A DNA stretch of 64,000 bases from DASRHY01 sp035650275 (GTDB lineage: Bacteria > Actinomycetota > Actinomycetes > Propionibacteriales > Kribbellaceae): positions 1 to 64,000 of the forward strand of contig DASRHY010000069.1 of NCBI GenBank assembly GCA_035650275.1, read 5' to 3'. Below the pieces are notes generated by a model that saw only the letters and a list, made by a program, of their open reading frames with translations, was not told the DNA's origin and did no database searches. Both the position numbers and the translations under genes were made by a program. The stretch's first letter is position 1, and every line of letters starts with the position of its first letter. Positions 45,133 through 54,880 of the stretch are shown here, piece by piece.

Positions 45133-46532
45133 GGGCGCACGAGGCCGGGGCACTTCACGCGGACATCGGCCACCGCGGTCCGCCCTGGCTGCGTGCTCCG
45201 CAGGACCCCAACGAGCTGGTCCGACCGCTGTGGTCGTCCACCGCGACGAAGAACGCCGCCGGCGCGCTGGAGGTCGGCGGCGTCGACGTGCGCGACCTGG
45301 TCGCGGAGTACGGCAGCCCGGCGTACGTGCTGGACGAGCAGGACTTCCGCACCCGGGCCCGGGCCTTCCGCGAAGGCTTCGAGGACTTCGACGTGTACTA
45401 CGCCGGCAAGGCGTTCATGTGCGGCACCGTGGTCCGCTGGGTGATGGAGGAGGGCCTGAACCTCGACGTCTGCTCCGGCGGTGAGCTCGCGGTCGCGCTG
45501 CGCGCCGGCGCGGACCCGGCCCGGATCGGGTTCCACGGCAACAACAAGTCGGAGTCCGAGCTGGCCCGGGCGCTGGATGCGGGACTCGGCCGGATCATCG
45601 TCGACTCGTTCCACGAGATCGAGCGGCTGTCCCGGCTGGCCGCCGAGCGGGACGTTGTCGCGCCGGTGATGGTGCGGGTGACCGCTGGCGTCGAGGCCCA
45701 CACGCACGAGTACATCGCGACCGCGCACGAGGACCAGAAGTTCGGCTTCTCGATCACCTCCGGCGACGCGTTCAAGGCCGTTGCCCAGATCAACGACTCC
45801 GACTCCCTCGCGCTGCTCGGGCTGCACAGCCACATCGGCTCGCAGATCTTCGACTCGTCCGGGTTCGAGGTCGCCGCGCGGCGGGTGATCGCCTTGCATG
45901 CCAGGGTGTCCGACGAGCTCGGCGTGGACATGCCCGAGCTCGACCTGGGCGGCGGGTTCGGCATCGCGTACACCACCCAGGACGACCCGTCCGACCCGCA
46001 TCAGCTCGCTACCGAGCTCGGCAAGATCGTCGAGCACGAGTGCAAGGCGCTCGACCTGGAGGTGCCGCGGCTGTCGGTCGAGCCGGGGCGCGCGATCGTC
46101 GGACCCGCGGTCTGCACGGTGTACGCCGTCGGCACGGTCAAGGAGGTCGAGCTGGACGCCGGGGCGTCGCGGACCTACGTCTCGGTGGACGGCGGGATGA
46201 GCGACAACATCAGGACCGCACTGTACGACGCGGACTACTCGTGCACGCTGGCGAACCGCCGGTCCGACGCGGGGCCGATGCTGGCCCGGGTGGTCGGCAA
46301 GCACTGCGAGGCCGGCGACATCGTGGTGAAGGACGAGTTCCTGCCCTCCGACGTGGCACCCGGCGACCTCGTCGCGGTACCCGGCACCGGCGCGTACTGC
46401 CGGTCGATGGCGAGCAACTACAACCACGTCCCGCGGCCGCCGGTGGTCGCCGTACGGGACGGCAGCAGCAGGGTCGTCGTACGGCGGGAGACCGAGGAAG
46501 ACCTGCTCGCGCTGGACACGGGGGTGCAGTGA
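45129..46532 (+). CDS. lysA: Diaminopimelate decarboxylase
   Basis: A 467-residue PLP enzyme that decarboxylates meso-diaminopimelate to lysine, the last step of the lysine pathway. DVYYAGKAFMCGT carries the catalytic Lys, HSHIGSQIFD and LDLGGGFGIAY are the substrate and phosphate sites, and ELDAGASRTYVSVDGGMSDN is the C-terminal domain core. The N-terminal 60 residues are an actinobacterial-type extension. It is coupled to argS (GTGA) and to hom (TGATG), so they are probably one operon. Confidence 0.95.
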   Translation: MRAHEAGALHADIGHRGPPWLRAPQDPNELVRPLWSSTATKNAAGALEVGGVDVRDLVAEYGSPAYVLDEQDFRTRARAFREGFEDFDVYYAGKAFMCGTVVRWVMEEGLNLDVCSGGELAVALRAGADPARIGFHGNNKSESELARALDAGLGRIIVDSFHEIERLSRLAAERDVVAPVMVRVTAGVEAHTHEYIATAHEDQKFGFSITSGDAFKAVAQINDSDSLALLGLHSHIGSQIFDSSGFEVAARRVIALHARVSDELGVDMPELDLGGGFGIAYTTQDDPSDPHQLATELGKIVEHECKALDLEVPRLSVEPGRAIVGPAVCTVYAVGTVKEVELDAGASRTYVSVDGGMSDNIRTALYDADYSCTLANRRSDAGPMLARVVGKHCEAGDIVVKDEFLPSDVAPGDLVAVPGTGAYCRSMASNYNHVPRPPVVAVRDGSSRVVVRRETEEDLLALDTGVQ

Positions 46533-47821
46533 TGGAGGATCCTCTCAAGGTGGCGCTGCTCGGTTGCGGCGTGGTCGGCACCGAGGTGGTGCGGATCCTG
46601 ACCGAGCAGCGTGACGACCTGGCCGCCCGGGTAGGCGCGCCGCTGGAGCTCGCCGGGATCGCGGTACGACGCGCCGGCCGGGCCCGCGACATCGCCGTCG
46701 ACCCCGCGCTGGTGACCACCGACGCGCACGCACTGGTGTCCCGCGACGACATCGACCTGGTGGTCGAGGTGATCGGCGGGATCGAGCCCGCCCGGTCGCT
46801 GATCCTGGCGGCGCTGGAGTCGGGCGCCTCGGTGGTGACCGCGAACAAGGCGCTTCTCGCCGAGGATGGCGCGACCCTGTTCGCCGCCGCGGACAAGCAC
46901 CAGCGGGACCTGTACTTCGAGGCCTCCGTGGCGGGCGCGATCCCGATCCTGCGGCCGCTGCGGGAGTCGCTGGCCGGCGACGACGTGACCAAGGTGCTGG
47001 GCATCGTCAACGGCACCACGAACTTCATCCTGGACAAGATGGACTCCACCGGCGCCGGGTTCGACGAGGCGCTCGAGGAGGCGCAGTCGCTCGGGTACGC
47101 CGAGGCCGACCCGACCGCCGACGTCGAGGGTTTCGACGCCGCAGCGAAGGCGGCGATCCTGGCCAGCCTCGCGTTCCACACCAGGGTGACCGCTGCCGAC
47201 GTGCACCGCGAGGGCATCACCGAGGTGACCGCCACCGACATCGCGTCCGCCCGCGAGATGGGCTGCGTGGTCAAGTCACTGGCGATCTGCGAGCTGGACG
47301 AGAAGTCCGACGCGGTCAGCGCCCGGGTGTATCCGGCGATGATCCCGGCGAGTCACCCGCTGGCCAGCGTGCGGGAGGCGTACAACGCCGTGTTCGTGGA
47401 GACCAAGGCGGCCGGCAGGCTGATGTTCTACGGTGCCGGTGCCGGCGGCGCGCCGACCGCCAGCGCCGTGCTCGGCGACCTGGTCTCCGCGGCCCGGAAC
47501 CGGCTCAAGGGTGTGCCGGGCGTGGGCGAGTCGTCGTACACGCAGCGTGCGGTGCGGCCGATGGGCGAGACGCTGACCCGGTACCACGTGTCGCTGGACG
47601 TCGCCGACAAGGCCGGCGTGCTGGCGGCGGTGGCGCATGCGTTCGCCGAGCACGACATCTCGATCGAGACCGTCCGTCAGGAGGGCAGGGGCAGCGACGC
47701 CCAGCTCGTGGTGGTGACCCACACCGCCACCGACGCGGCCTTGTCCGCCACCGTTGAGGCACTGCGGGGCATGGACATCGTGCGCGAGGTGAGCAGTGTG
47801 ATGCGCGTCGAAGGAGAATGA
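46532..47821 (+). CDS. hom: Homoserine dehydrogenase
   Basis: A 429-residue enzyme that reduces aspartate semialdehyde to homoserine. LGCGVVGTEVVRIL is the NAD(P)-binding Rossmann motif, FEASVAGAIPILRPLRESL and IVNGTTNFILDKM are active-site regions, and a C-terminal ACT domain (HVSLDVADKAGVLAAVAHAF) allows feedback control by threonine. ATG 46532 overlaps the lysA TGA. The thrC start overlaps its own stop. Confidence 0.95.
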   Translation: MEDPLKVALLGCGVVGTEVVRILTEQRDDLAARVGAPLELAGIAVRRAGRARDIAVDPALVTTDAHALVSRDDIDLVVEVIGGIEPARSLILAALESGASVVTANKALLAEDGATLFAAADKHQRDLYFEASVAGAIPILRPLRESLAGDDVTKVLGIVNGTTNFILDKMDSTGAGFDEALEEAQSLGYAEADPTADVEGFDAAAKAAILASLAFHTRVTAADVHREGITEVTATDIASAREMGCVVKSLAICELDEKSDAVSARVYPAMIPASHPLASVREAYNAVFVETKAAGRLMFYGAGAGGAPTASAVLGDLVSAARNRLKGVPGVGESSYTQRAVRPMGETLTRYHVSLDVADKAGVLAAVAHAFAEHDISIETVRQEGRGSDAQLVVVTHTATDAALSATVEALRGMDIVREVSSVMRVEGE

Positions 47822-48903
47822 TGGCGAACCAGTGGCGGCGGCAGTGGCGCGGCGTGATCGAGGAGTACCGGGACCGGTTGCCGGTGTCCGCGGACACGCC
47901 GGTGGTGACGCTCGGCGAGGGCGGTACGCCGCTGGTGGCGGCGCAGTGGCTCAGCGAGCAGACCGGCTGCGAGGTGTGGCTGAAGGTCGAGGGGAACAAC
48001 CCGACCGGCTCGTTCAAGGACCGCGGCATGACGGTGGCGATCTCGCTCGCCGCGCAGGCCGGTGACAAAGCGGTCGCGTGCGCGTCGACCGGCAACACCT
48101 CCGCGTCGGCCGCGGCGTACGCCGTACGCGCCGGGCTGCTTCCGATCGTGCTGGTGCCGGCCGGGCGGATCGCCAAGGGCAAGCTGGCCCAGGCCATCGT
48201 TCACGGCGCCAAGCTGGTGTCGGTCGAGGGTGGTTTCGACGACTGCCTGCGGATCGTCCGCGAGCTCGGCAAGAACTACCCGGTGGCGCTGGTGAACTCG
48301 ATCAACCCGGTCCGGCTGGAGGGTCAGAAGACCGCGGCGTTCGAGATCTGCGACGCGCTCGGGGACGCGCCCGACCTGCACGTCCTGCCGGTCGGCAACG
48401 CGGGCAACATCAGCGCGTACTGGAAGGGGTTCGTCGAGTACGCGAAGGACGGTGTCGCGACCCGGACCCCGCGGCTGTGGGGGTTCCAGGCCGAGGGCGC
48501 GGCGCCGATCGTGCGTGGTGCGGTAGTGGAGAGGCCGGAGACGGTGGCGACCGCGATCCGGGTCGGCAACCCGGCGTCGTGGCAGCTCGCCCTGGATGCG
48601 CGGGACTCCTCCGGCGGCCTGATCGAGTCGGTCACGGACGAGCAGATCCTGGCCGCGCAGCACGAGCTGGCCGTCCGCGAGGGCGTGTTCGTCGAGCCCG
48701 CCTCCGCGGCCGGGGTCGCCGGGCTGCTGGCCGGCAAGGCCGCGGGCCGGCTGGCCGGCGGGCTCACCGTCACCGTGACGGTGACCGGGCACGGGCTGAA
48801 GGACACCGATACCGCGCTGGCGTCCGTCGCGCCCGACGGGGTACACGCCGAGACCACCCCGGCGGACACCGACGCGGTCGCTCGGGTGTGCGGGCTGGCA
48901 TGA
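47821..48903 (+). CDS. thrC: Threonine synthase
   Basis: A 360-residue PLP enzyme making threonine from O-phosphohomoserine. GNNPTGSFKDRGM holds the PLP Lys, ACASTGNTSASAAAYAVRAG the phosphate loop and LPVGNAGNISAYWKG the second phosphate site. AAGGAG lies upstream; ATG 47821 gives a 4-nt spacing, while ATG 47818 would add one Met. Its gene is followed by thrB with ATGA overlap. It belongs to the compact fungal/actinobacterial-like class I. Confidence 0.95.
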   Translation: MANQWRRQWRGVIEEYRDRLPVSADTPVVTLGEGGTPLVAAQWLSEQTGCEVWLKVEGNNPTGSFKDRGMTVAISLAAQAGDKAVACASTGNTSASAAAYAVRAGLLPIVLVPAGRIAKGKLAQAIVHGAKLVSVEGGFDDCLRIVRELGKNYPVALVNSINPVRLEGQKTAAFEICDALGDAPDLHVLPVGNAGNISAYWKGFVEYAKDGVATRTPRLWGFQAEGAAPIVRGAVVERPETVATAIRVGNPASWQLALDARDSSGGLIESVTDEQILAAQHELAVREGVFVEPASAAGVAGLLAGKAAGRLAGGLTVTVTVTGHGLKDTDTALASVAPDGVHAETTPADTDAVARVCGLA

Positions 48904-49778
48904 GCGTGGTCGTCCGGGTCCGGGTGCCCGCGACCAGTGCCAACCTCGGGCCGGGGTTCGACGCCTTCGGGCTGGCGCTCGGCCTGTACGACGAGCTCGA
49001 GGTCCGAGCGGTCGATCAAGGGCTCACCGTTCGGGTCGAGGGCGAGGGTGCCACGGAGGTGCCGCGGGACTCCTCGCACCTCGTCGTACGGTCGCTGCAC
49101 ACGGCGCTGGACATGCTCGACCGGCCCGTGGACGGGCTCGAGCTGCGCTGCGTGAACCGGATCCCGCACGGCCGCGGGCTCGGATCGTCCGCGGCCGCGA
49201 TCGTCGGCGGTGTGCTCGCCGCGTTCGGACTGACCGGTACGCCGGTCGACCACGAACGGGTGCTGCGGCTCGCGGCCCGGATCGAGGGACACCCGGACAA
49301 CGTAGCGGCCTGCGTGTACGGCGGGTTCACGATCGCGTGGAACGACGCCGACGGCGGCCGGGCGGTCCGGTTGGAGCCGGACCCGGCGATCTCGGCGGTG
49401 GCCTACGTCCCGCCGGACACGCTGTCGACCGAGCAGGCCCGCGGGCTGCTGCCGGACACCGTGGCGCACGCGGACGCCGCGGCGAACGCCGGCCGTGCGG
49501 CACTGCTCGCGACCGCGGTCACGTCACGGCCGGATCTGCTGCTGCTCGCGACCGAGGACCGGCTGCACCAGCAGTACCGGGCACCCGCGATGCCGGACAG
49601 TGCCGCACTGGTCGGCGAGCTGCGCGCCGCCGGTGTACCGGCGGTGGTCAGCGGGGCCGGGCCGACCGTGCTCGCCCTGCTCGGCGCGGGTGGTGGCACG
49701 GAGGACGCTCCGCAGGGGTGGACCAGGCTCGCACTGGCCATAGACCCAGTAGGTGCACAGGTCTGGTCGGTGCCGTAA
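48900..49778 (+). CDS. thrB: Homoserine kinase
   Basis: A 292-residue GHMP kinase. ATSANLGPGFDAFGLALGLY starts the family, NRIPHGRGLGSSAAAIVGG is the ATP-binding GHMP motif and EGHPDNVAACVYGG and VSGAGPTVLALL are further signatures. It phosphorylates homoserine for threonine synthesis. It ends the argS-lysA-hom-thrC-thrB operon, and the 318-bp rho leader follows. Confidence 0.95.
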   Translation: MSVVVRVRVPATSANLGPGFDAFGLALGLYDELEVRAVDQGLTVRVEGEGATEVPRDSSHLVVRSLHTALDMLDRPVDGLELRCVNRIPHGRGLGSSAAAIVGGVLAAFGLTGTPVDHERVLRLAARIEGHPDNVAACVYGGFTIAWNDADGGRAVRLEPDPAISAVAYVPPDTLSTEQARGLLPDTVAHADAAANAGRAALLATAVTSRPDLLLLATEDRLHQQYRAPAMPDSAALVGELRAAGVPAVVSGAGPTVLALLGAGGGTEDAPQGWTRLALAIDPVGAQVWSVP

Positions 49779-50096
49779 CCGGCCTGTGGGAATGTTCCGG
49801 ACGACACACGTGTTCTTGGTACCCGAGTCGTGCCCTGACCCTCCGTTGGTGCTAGTCTCGACTCACCCAATCCCCTCCAGGTGATTGGGAAACTCTCGCC
49901 ACCACCCGGGCCGCCTTGCCCCGGCCACTTCGGTGGCGTACTCCTGTGGATTCCCGACGCAACCCGCGGCGGGAGCTCGCGGAGGCCCAGGTTCAGCGAG
50001 AGCTTGTGTGCCCACGTACCCGTCTTGTTGGTCGTGGGCGATGCCTAAGGGCGACGTGCTCCATGCAGTCGTCCATCCGTGTGGGAAGGACCTCAC
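49779..50096 (+). promoter_or_regulatory. rho leader region
   Basis: This 318-bp region lies between thrB and rho. It contains a hairpin (CCCAATC at 49866-49872 with GATTGGG at 49883-49889, loop 10 nt) shortly after a TAGTCT that could be a -10 element. No long open frame is present. Long leaders are known for rho in other bacteria, where Rho limits its own expression; here that is an inference from length alone. Confidence 0.4.
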
Positions 50097-52118
50097 GTGA
50101 CAGAAACAGTCGAAACCTCCACCGGTGCCGCCGGCGATCAGCCGGCCCCGGCGAATGACGCGGCGCCTACCCGGCGCCGGCGTAGCGGAGGCGGCCTCGA
50201 AGGCATGCTGCTCCCCCAGCTCAAGCAGCTCGCCGGGACGCTCGGCATCAAGGGCGCCGGCGCACTGCGCAAGGGCCAGCTGATCGAGGCCATCAAGGCC
50301 GCCCAGGGCAGTGGCCCGGGTGGCTCCGGGGGAGGGAACCAGGGCTCGGGCGGCCGCAACGCCGGCAACCGAGCGACCCAGCCGACGCTGGACGAGGCCG
50401 GTGACGAGCCGGCCGCGCGCCGGGCCGAGGCCCGCCGTAGCGACGGCAACTTGGGGGACAGCGCTGCCGGCCGGGAGACCGCGGGAACCGCGCGTCAGTC
50501 GGGTGACACCGACGACCGCCACGACAACCGCGATGCCACCCGGGCCGATGACAAGACCGACCGGGCCGAGGACAGGGCCGGCGACCGCGGCGGCGACAAG
50601 CGCCGCGAGGAGAAGCACGACGGCGACCGTGCCGCCGACCGTGCCGCTGACAAGGGCGGCGACGAGAGCGACCGCGAGTCCGGCCGGAACCGGGACCAGA
50701 ACCGCGACCAGAGCAGGGACCAGAACCGGGACAACCGACAGGAAAACCGCGACGGCAACCGTGGTGACAACCGGGACCGTCAGGACAACCGGCAGGACAA
50801 CCGGGACCGTCAGGACAACCGGGGCGACGAGGGCGGCGAGGGCCGCCGGCGGCGTCGCCGGGGCCGCGACCGCGGCCGGGACCGCGACAGCCGCGGTGGC
50901 CGCACCAGCGGTGGCGGTAGCCGCGACCGGTACGACGTCGAGCCGGTGATCACCGAGGACGACGTGCTGGTGCCGGCCGCCGGCATCCTCGACGTGCTCG
51001 ACAACTACGCGTTCGTGCGGACCGGCGGCTACCTGCCCGGCCCGAACGATGTGTACGTCTCGCTCGCGATGGTGAAGCGGTACGGGCTGCGCAAGGGTGA
51101 CGCGATCACCGGTGCGGTCCGGCAGCCGCGCGAGGGCGAGCGCAAGGAGAAGTTCAACCCGCTGGTCCGGATCGACACCGTGAACGGCTCGGACCCGGAG
51201 GCGGCCAAGCACCGCCCCGAGTTCGGCAAGCTGGTGCCGCTGTACGCGACCGAGCGGCTGCGGCTGGAGACCGAGCCGCAGGTCCTGACCACCAGGATCA
51301 TCGACATCGTCGCCCCGATCGGTAAGGGTGCGCGTGGTCTGATCGTGTCCCCGGCCAAGGCCGGTAAGACGATGGTGCTGCAGGCGATCGCGAACGCGAT
51401 CACCACCAACAACCCCGAGGTCCACCTGATGGTGGTGCTGGTGGACGAGCGGCCCGAAGAGGTCACCGACATGCAGCGCACGGTCAAGGGTGAGGTCATC
51501 GCCTCGACCTTCGACCGGCCGGCCGACGACCACACCACGGTCGCGGAGCTGGCGATCGAGCGGGCGAAGCGGCTGGTCGAGCTCGGTCACGACGTGGTCG
51601 TGATGCTGGACTCGATCACCCGGCTCGGCCGGGCCTACAACCTCGCGGCGCCGGCGTCCGGCCGGATCCTGTCCGGTGGTGTCGACTCGTCCGCGCTGTA
51701 CCCGCCGAAGCGGTTCTTCGGTGCGGCCCGCAACATCGAGGACGGCGGCTCGCTGACCATCCTCGCGACCGCGCTGATCGAGACCGGCTCGAAGATGGAC
51801 GAGGTGATCTTCGAGGAGTTCAAGGGCACCGGCAACATGGAGCTGCGGCTGCGGCGCGAGTACGCCGACAAGCGCATCTTCCCGGCCATCGACGTGGACC
51901 CCTCCGGCACCCGCCGTGAGGAGCTGTTGATGAGCAAGGACGAGCTCCAGGTGACCTGGAAGCTGCGCCGGGTGCTGTCCGCCCTCGACGGTCAGGCCGC
52001 CCTCGAGCTGCTGATCAACAAGCTCAAGGAGACCGGCTCCAACATGGAGTTCCTGCTCCAGGTCAACAAGACCACTCCCACCATGGGTGGCTCCCGTCGT
52101 ACCAACGACGGCGACTAA
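50097..52118 (+). CDS. rho: Transcription termination factor Rho with long disordered insertion
   Basis: A 673-residue Rho; Escherichia coli Rho has 419. After a short N-terminal domain (LPQLKQLAGTLGIKGAGALRKGQLIEAI) comes a region of about 210 residues rich in Arg, Asp, Asn and Gly (residues about 80-270), including the tandem DNRDRQDNRQ unit. The RNA-binding cold-shock-like domain (ILDVLDNYAFVRTGGYLPG) and the ATPase with Walker A PAKAGKT and VMLDSITRLGRAYN follow. Actinobacterial Rho insertions are known to bind RNA and add disorder. GTG 50097 has GGAAGGA 6 nt upstream. The stop overlaps the convergent regulator stop. Confidence 0.95.
   Translation: MTETVETSTGAAGDQPAPANDAAPTRRRRSGGGLEGMLLPQLKQLAGTLGIKGAGALRKGQLIEAIKAAQGSGPGGSGGGNQGSGGRNAGNRATQPTLDEAGDEPAARRAEARRSDGNLGDSAAGRETAGTARQSGDTDDRHDNRDATRADDKTDRAEDRAGDRGGDKRREEKHDGDRAADRAADKGGDESDRESGRNRDQNRDQSRDQNRDNRQENRDGNRGDNRDRQDNRQDNRDRQDNRGDEGGEGRRRRRRGRDRGRDRDSRGGRTSGGGSRDRYDVEPVITEDDVLVPAAGILDVLDNYAFVRTGGYLPGPNDVYVSLAMVKRYGLRKGDAITGAVRQPREGERKEKFNPLVRIDTVNGSDPEAAKHRPEFGKLVPLYATERLRLETEPQVLTTRIIDIVAPIGKGARGLIVSPAKAGKTMVLQAIANAITTNNPEVHLMVVLVDERPEEVTDMQRTVKGEVIASTFDRPADDHTTVAELAIERAKRLVELGHDVVVMLDSITRLGRAYNLAAPASGRILSGGVDSSALYPPKRFFGAARNIEDGGSLTILATALIETGSKMDEVIFEEFKGTGNMELRLRREYADKRIFPAIDVDPSGTRREELLMSKDELQVTWKLRRVLSALDGQAALELLINKLKETGSNMEFLLQVNKTTPTMGGSRRTNDGD
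50766..50822 (+). repeat. 30-bp tandem repeat inside rho
   Basis: A 27-bp stretch (gacaaccgggaccgtcagg...) occurs twice, at 50766-50792 and 50796-50822, with a 30-nt period, giving the protein unit DNRDRQDNRQ twice. More diverged copies (NRDQNRDQSRDQNRDN) precede it. This would allow expansion or contraction by slippage or recombination. Confidence 0.9.
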
Positions 52119-52771
52119 CCCGTGATGGCCGAGTGCCGGCCGAGATAAGCAAGCACCGCGAGGACTCGCCGGTGGTCGTCTGGACCGCCGGCGAGTCCTA
52201 GTTTCGTCAGGATGCTGCTGACGTGGGTCTCGACGGTGCGCTCGGTCAGGTAGAGCCGCCGGGCGATTCCGGCGTTGGTCCGGCCCTCGGCCATCTGCGC
52301 GAGTACGTCGGTCTCGCGCGGGGTGAGCGACGCCAGTGGGTCGTCGCGGCGGTTGCTGCCGACCAGCCGCGACACCACCTCCGCGTCCAGCGCCGAACCG
52401 CCCGCGGCGACCCGGCGCAGCGCGTCCAGGAAGTCGTCCACGTCCAGCACCCGGTCCTTGAGCAGGTAGCCGAACCCGCCGGTGCTGACCAGCTCGACCG
52501 AGTGCCTGGTCTCGACGTGCTGGGAGAGCAGCACGATGCCGAGGTCCGGGAAGTCGGCGCGCAGCGTTCGCGCCGCCCGGGCGCCGTCGTCGGTGTTGTC
52601 GGGCGGCATCCGTACGTCGATCACCGCGACGTCCGGCCGGTGCCGTCGTACCGCGTCGACCAGTGACGGCGCGTCGACCGCGGTGGCCACGATGTCCTGG
52701 CCGGTGTCGGCGAGCAGCCGGGCCAGGCCTTCGCGGAACAGTGCCGAGTCCTCGCCGATCACGACCCGCAT
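52115..52771 (-). CDS. NarL/FixJ-type response regulator
   Basis: A 218-residue response regulator. The receiver (residues 3-120) has EDSALFREGLARLLADTG with acidic residues, AVIDVRMPP with the phospho-acceptor Asp, and LLKDRV with the conserved Lys; a LuxR helix-turn-helix (LTPRETDVLAQMAEGRTNAG, then RTVETHVSSILTKLGL) follows. It is the partner of the histidine kinase upstream, whose gene it overlaps by 13 nt. Its stop codon overlaps the rho stop on the opposite strand. Confidence 0.93.
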   Translation of the reverse strand: MRVVIGEDSALFREGLARLLADTGQDIVATAVDAPSLVDAVRRHRPDVAVIDVRMPPDNTDDGARAARTLRADFPDLGIVLLSQHVETRHSVELVSTGGFGYLLKDRVLDVDDFLDALRRVAAGGSALDAEVVSRLVGSNRRDDPLASLTPRETDVLAQMAEGRTNAGIARRLYLTERTVETHVSSILTKLGLAGGPDDHRRVLAVLAYLGRHSAITG

Positions 52772-54783
52772 GGCAGCACCGCCTCCACCGTGGTGCCGCC
52801 CCCGGGCGGGCTGAGCACCCGGAACGTGCCGCCGAGTGCGGCGACCCGGTCGGACAGCCCGGCCAGTCCGGATCCGGTCGCGACCCGAGCACCTCCCAGG
52901 CCGTCGTCGGTGACCCGGACCCGTAGCTGCCCGTCGGTCTGCGCCACCTTCAGTACGACGGTGCGCGCGGCCGCGTGCTTGAGTGTGTTCGCGACTGCCT
53001 CGCTGGCCACGTAGTACGCCGTGGTGGTCAGCTCGTCGGGCAGCGAACCGTTCGCCTGGATGTCCAGCTCTACCGGAATCGGCACCTTGCTGGTCAGGTT
53101 GCTGAGCGCCGGGCCCAGCCCGTCGTCCAGGCTGCTCGGCCGCAGTCCGTGCGCGACCTGCCGCAGCTCGGCGACCGCGGTCGCGAGCTCGGCGACCGTG
53201 GTGTCGAGCAGCCCGTCGACATCGACTGCGCCGTCCACATCCCGCTGAGCCAGTTGCTGCTGGTCCAGATGTCGCTGGGCCAGCCGCAGCGACATGCCGA
53301 GCGAGACCAGCCGCTGCTGGGCACCATCGTGCAGGTCGCGTTCCAGCTTGCGCCGCTCGGCATACGAGACCCTCAGCAGTCTGGCCCGGCCGGCGTCCGC
53401 GGCGTCCAGCGCGGCGCGCAGCTCGAGCCGGAGCCGGACCACCTCGACCAGCAGAGCCGAGGCGTCGGCGATCTCGCGGGCGAGCGGCGCCGGACAGCCC
53501 CGGCTGAAGGTGATCGCGCCGATCTCGTCGTCGCCGATCAGAACCGGCGTCGCGCCCGCGCCCGTACGACGGTCGTTGCCGGCCGCATCGACCATCGCGG
53601 TGCCGCCGGGCATCCGGTAGCCGACCCGCAGATCGGGATCGGCCATCGCGGCCCGCAGCACCGGCTCCAGCTCCTCCGGCCGGGCAATGCCGGCGTGGGC
53701 CCGGCGGCGCAGGTCCTCGATCGCGGCGAGGGTGCCGCGCCGCACCGGGTACAGCTTCTCGTCGACCTTGCGTTGCAGCCGGTTGCGCAGCGGGCTGAGC
53801 AGCACCGCACAGATCGCGGTCGCCGCGGCCGCGGCGATGGTCGAGTCGCCCGGAACCACCAGACCGCTGACGAACGTGGCAACGGTCAGCACGCTCAGCA
53901 GCGCGGCACTGACCAGTCCGTAGGTGATCGTGCCGCTCAGCACCCGGTCGACGTCGTACAGGTCGTGGCGCAGCATTGCGATCGCGGTGGCGGTCGGGAT
54001 GCCGACGTACATCGCGGCGAGGCCGACCACGACCAGGTCGGCATCTCCCAGCAGCAGGTAGCTGGTCCAGCACAGCAGCAGTGTCGCCGGCACGGTCAGG
54101 CCGGCGACCACGAGCCACTTCAGCCGGTCGCGACCGACCGCGTCGGCGGTCCGGCGCCGCCGGAACAGCGACACCGCGGACGCCACCAGCAGGCCGAGGA
54201 ACAGCGGCAGCATGGCGATCGCGAGCGGTGCGGCCCACTGGTGCGTGCCGAGCGGCCGCGGCACGTCGTCGTACGGAGCCGGATAGGGACCGGGCGACAT
54301 CGCGACGAGCACCGTGAAGGCGACCGGCACCGTGAGCAGGCCGGCGGCGACCATCCGCCAGCGCGGTGACGGTAGCCGGCCGTCGGGGAACAGCAGTGCG
54401 AGCAGCGCCACCGGTACGTACAGCCACATCCAGCTGCCCTCGGAGAAGGCCGCCAGCTGGTCCGCCCCGGCGACCGTCAGGGTGTACGTCTCCGAGGCCG
54501 AGCTCAGGATGAGGAAGGCACCGGTCCAGGCCAGCACGGCACCGACGAGGTTGGCCGGATGCCGGCGCGTGACGAGCAGGCCGAGCACGACGGCGTACAG
54601 GCCGATCACCGCGCCGGCCACGAACGAGGCGGTGCCGCCCGCGTCCGACCCGTCGCGCAGAGCCACGCCGCCGAGGCCGGTCGCTACCAGGGCGACGGCC
54701 GCGGCCGCGACGGCGAGCACCCGCGGGAGGGTCACGTACTCACGGTAGATCCGCAGGCCGGTCCGGGACCCCTGTGCTGGCAC
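52759..54783 (-). CDS. Membrane sensor histidine kinase of the HisKA_3 family
   Basis: A kinase of up to 674 residues. The N-terminal half has about ten hydrophobic helices (for example MWLYVPVALLALLFPDG and YGLVSAALLSVLTVATFVSG), followed by a GAF-like region (residues about 355-450), the dimerisation/phospho-acceptor domain (RKLERDLHDGAQQRLVSLG) with the H residue, and the ATPase domain ending LRVRVTDDGLGGARVATGSG. GTG 54783 has no ribosome binding site; GTG 54735 is an equally valid start. The signal is unknown. Co-transcribed with the regulator downstream. Confidence 0.9.
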   Translation of the reverse strand: MPAQGSRTGLRIYREYVTLPRVLAVAAAAVALVATGLGGVALRDGSDAGGTASFVAGAVIGLYAVVLGLLVTRRHPANLVGAVLAWTGAFLILSSASETYTLTVAGADQLAAFSEGSWMWLYVPVALLALLFPDGRLPSPRWRMVAAGLLTVPVAFTVLVAMSPGPYPAPYDDVPRPLGTHQWAAPLAIAMLPLFLGLLVASAVSLFRRRRTADAVGRDRLKWLVVAGLTVPATLLLCWTSYLLLGDADLVVVGLAAMYVGIPTATAIAMLRHDLYDVDRVLSGTITYGLVSAALLSVLTVATFVSGLVVPGDSTIAAAAATAICAVLLSPLRNRLQRKVDEKLYPVRRGTLAAIEDLRRRAHAGIARPEELEPVLRAAMADPDLRVGYRMPGGTAMVDAAGNDRRTGAGATPVLIGDDEIGAITFSRGCPAPLAREIADASALLVEVVRLRLELRAALDAADAGRARLLRVSYAERRKLERDLHDGAQQRLVSLGMSLRLAQRHLDQQQLAQRDVDGAVDVDGLLDTTVAELATAVAELRQVAHGLRPSSLDDGLGPALSNLTSKVPIPVELDIQANGSLPDELTTTAYYVASEAVANTLKHAAARTVVLKVAQTDGQLRVRVTDDGLGGARVATGSGLAGLSDRVAALGGTFRVLSPPGGGTTVEAVLPCGS

Positions 54784-54880
54784 GGAGATCAGGTCGGGTG
54801 GCAGCCACGATGCCTCGCGTGGCCCGCCTCGGCCACGGTGGGCGGGTCAGGAACTCCCGTACTTCTGGAGGCTGGTCACC

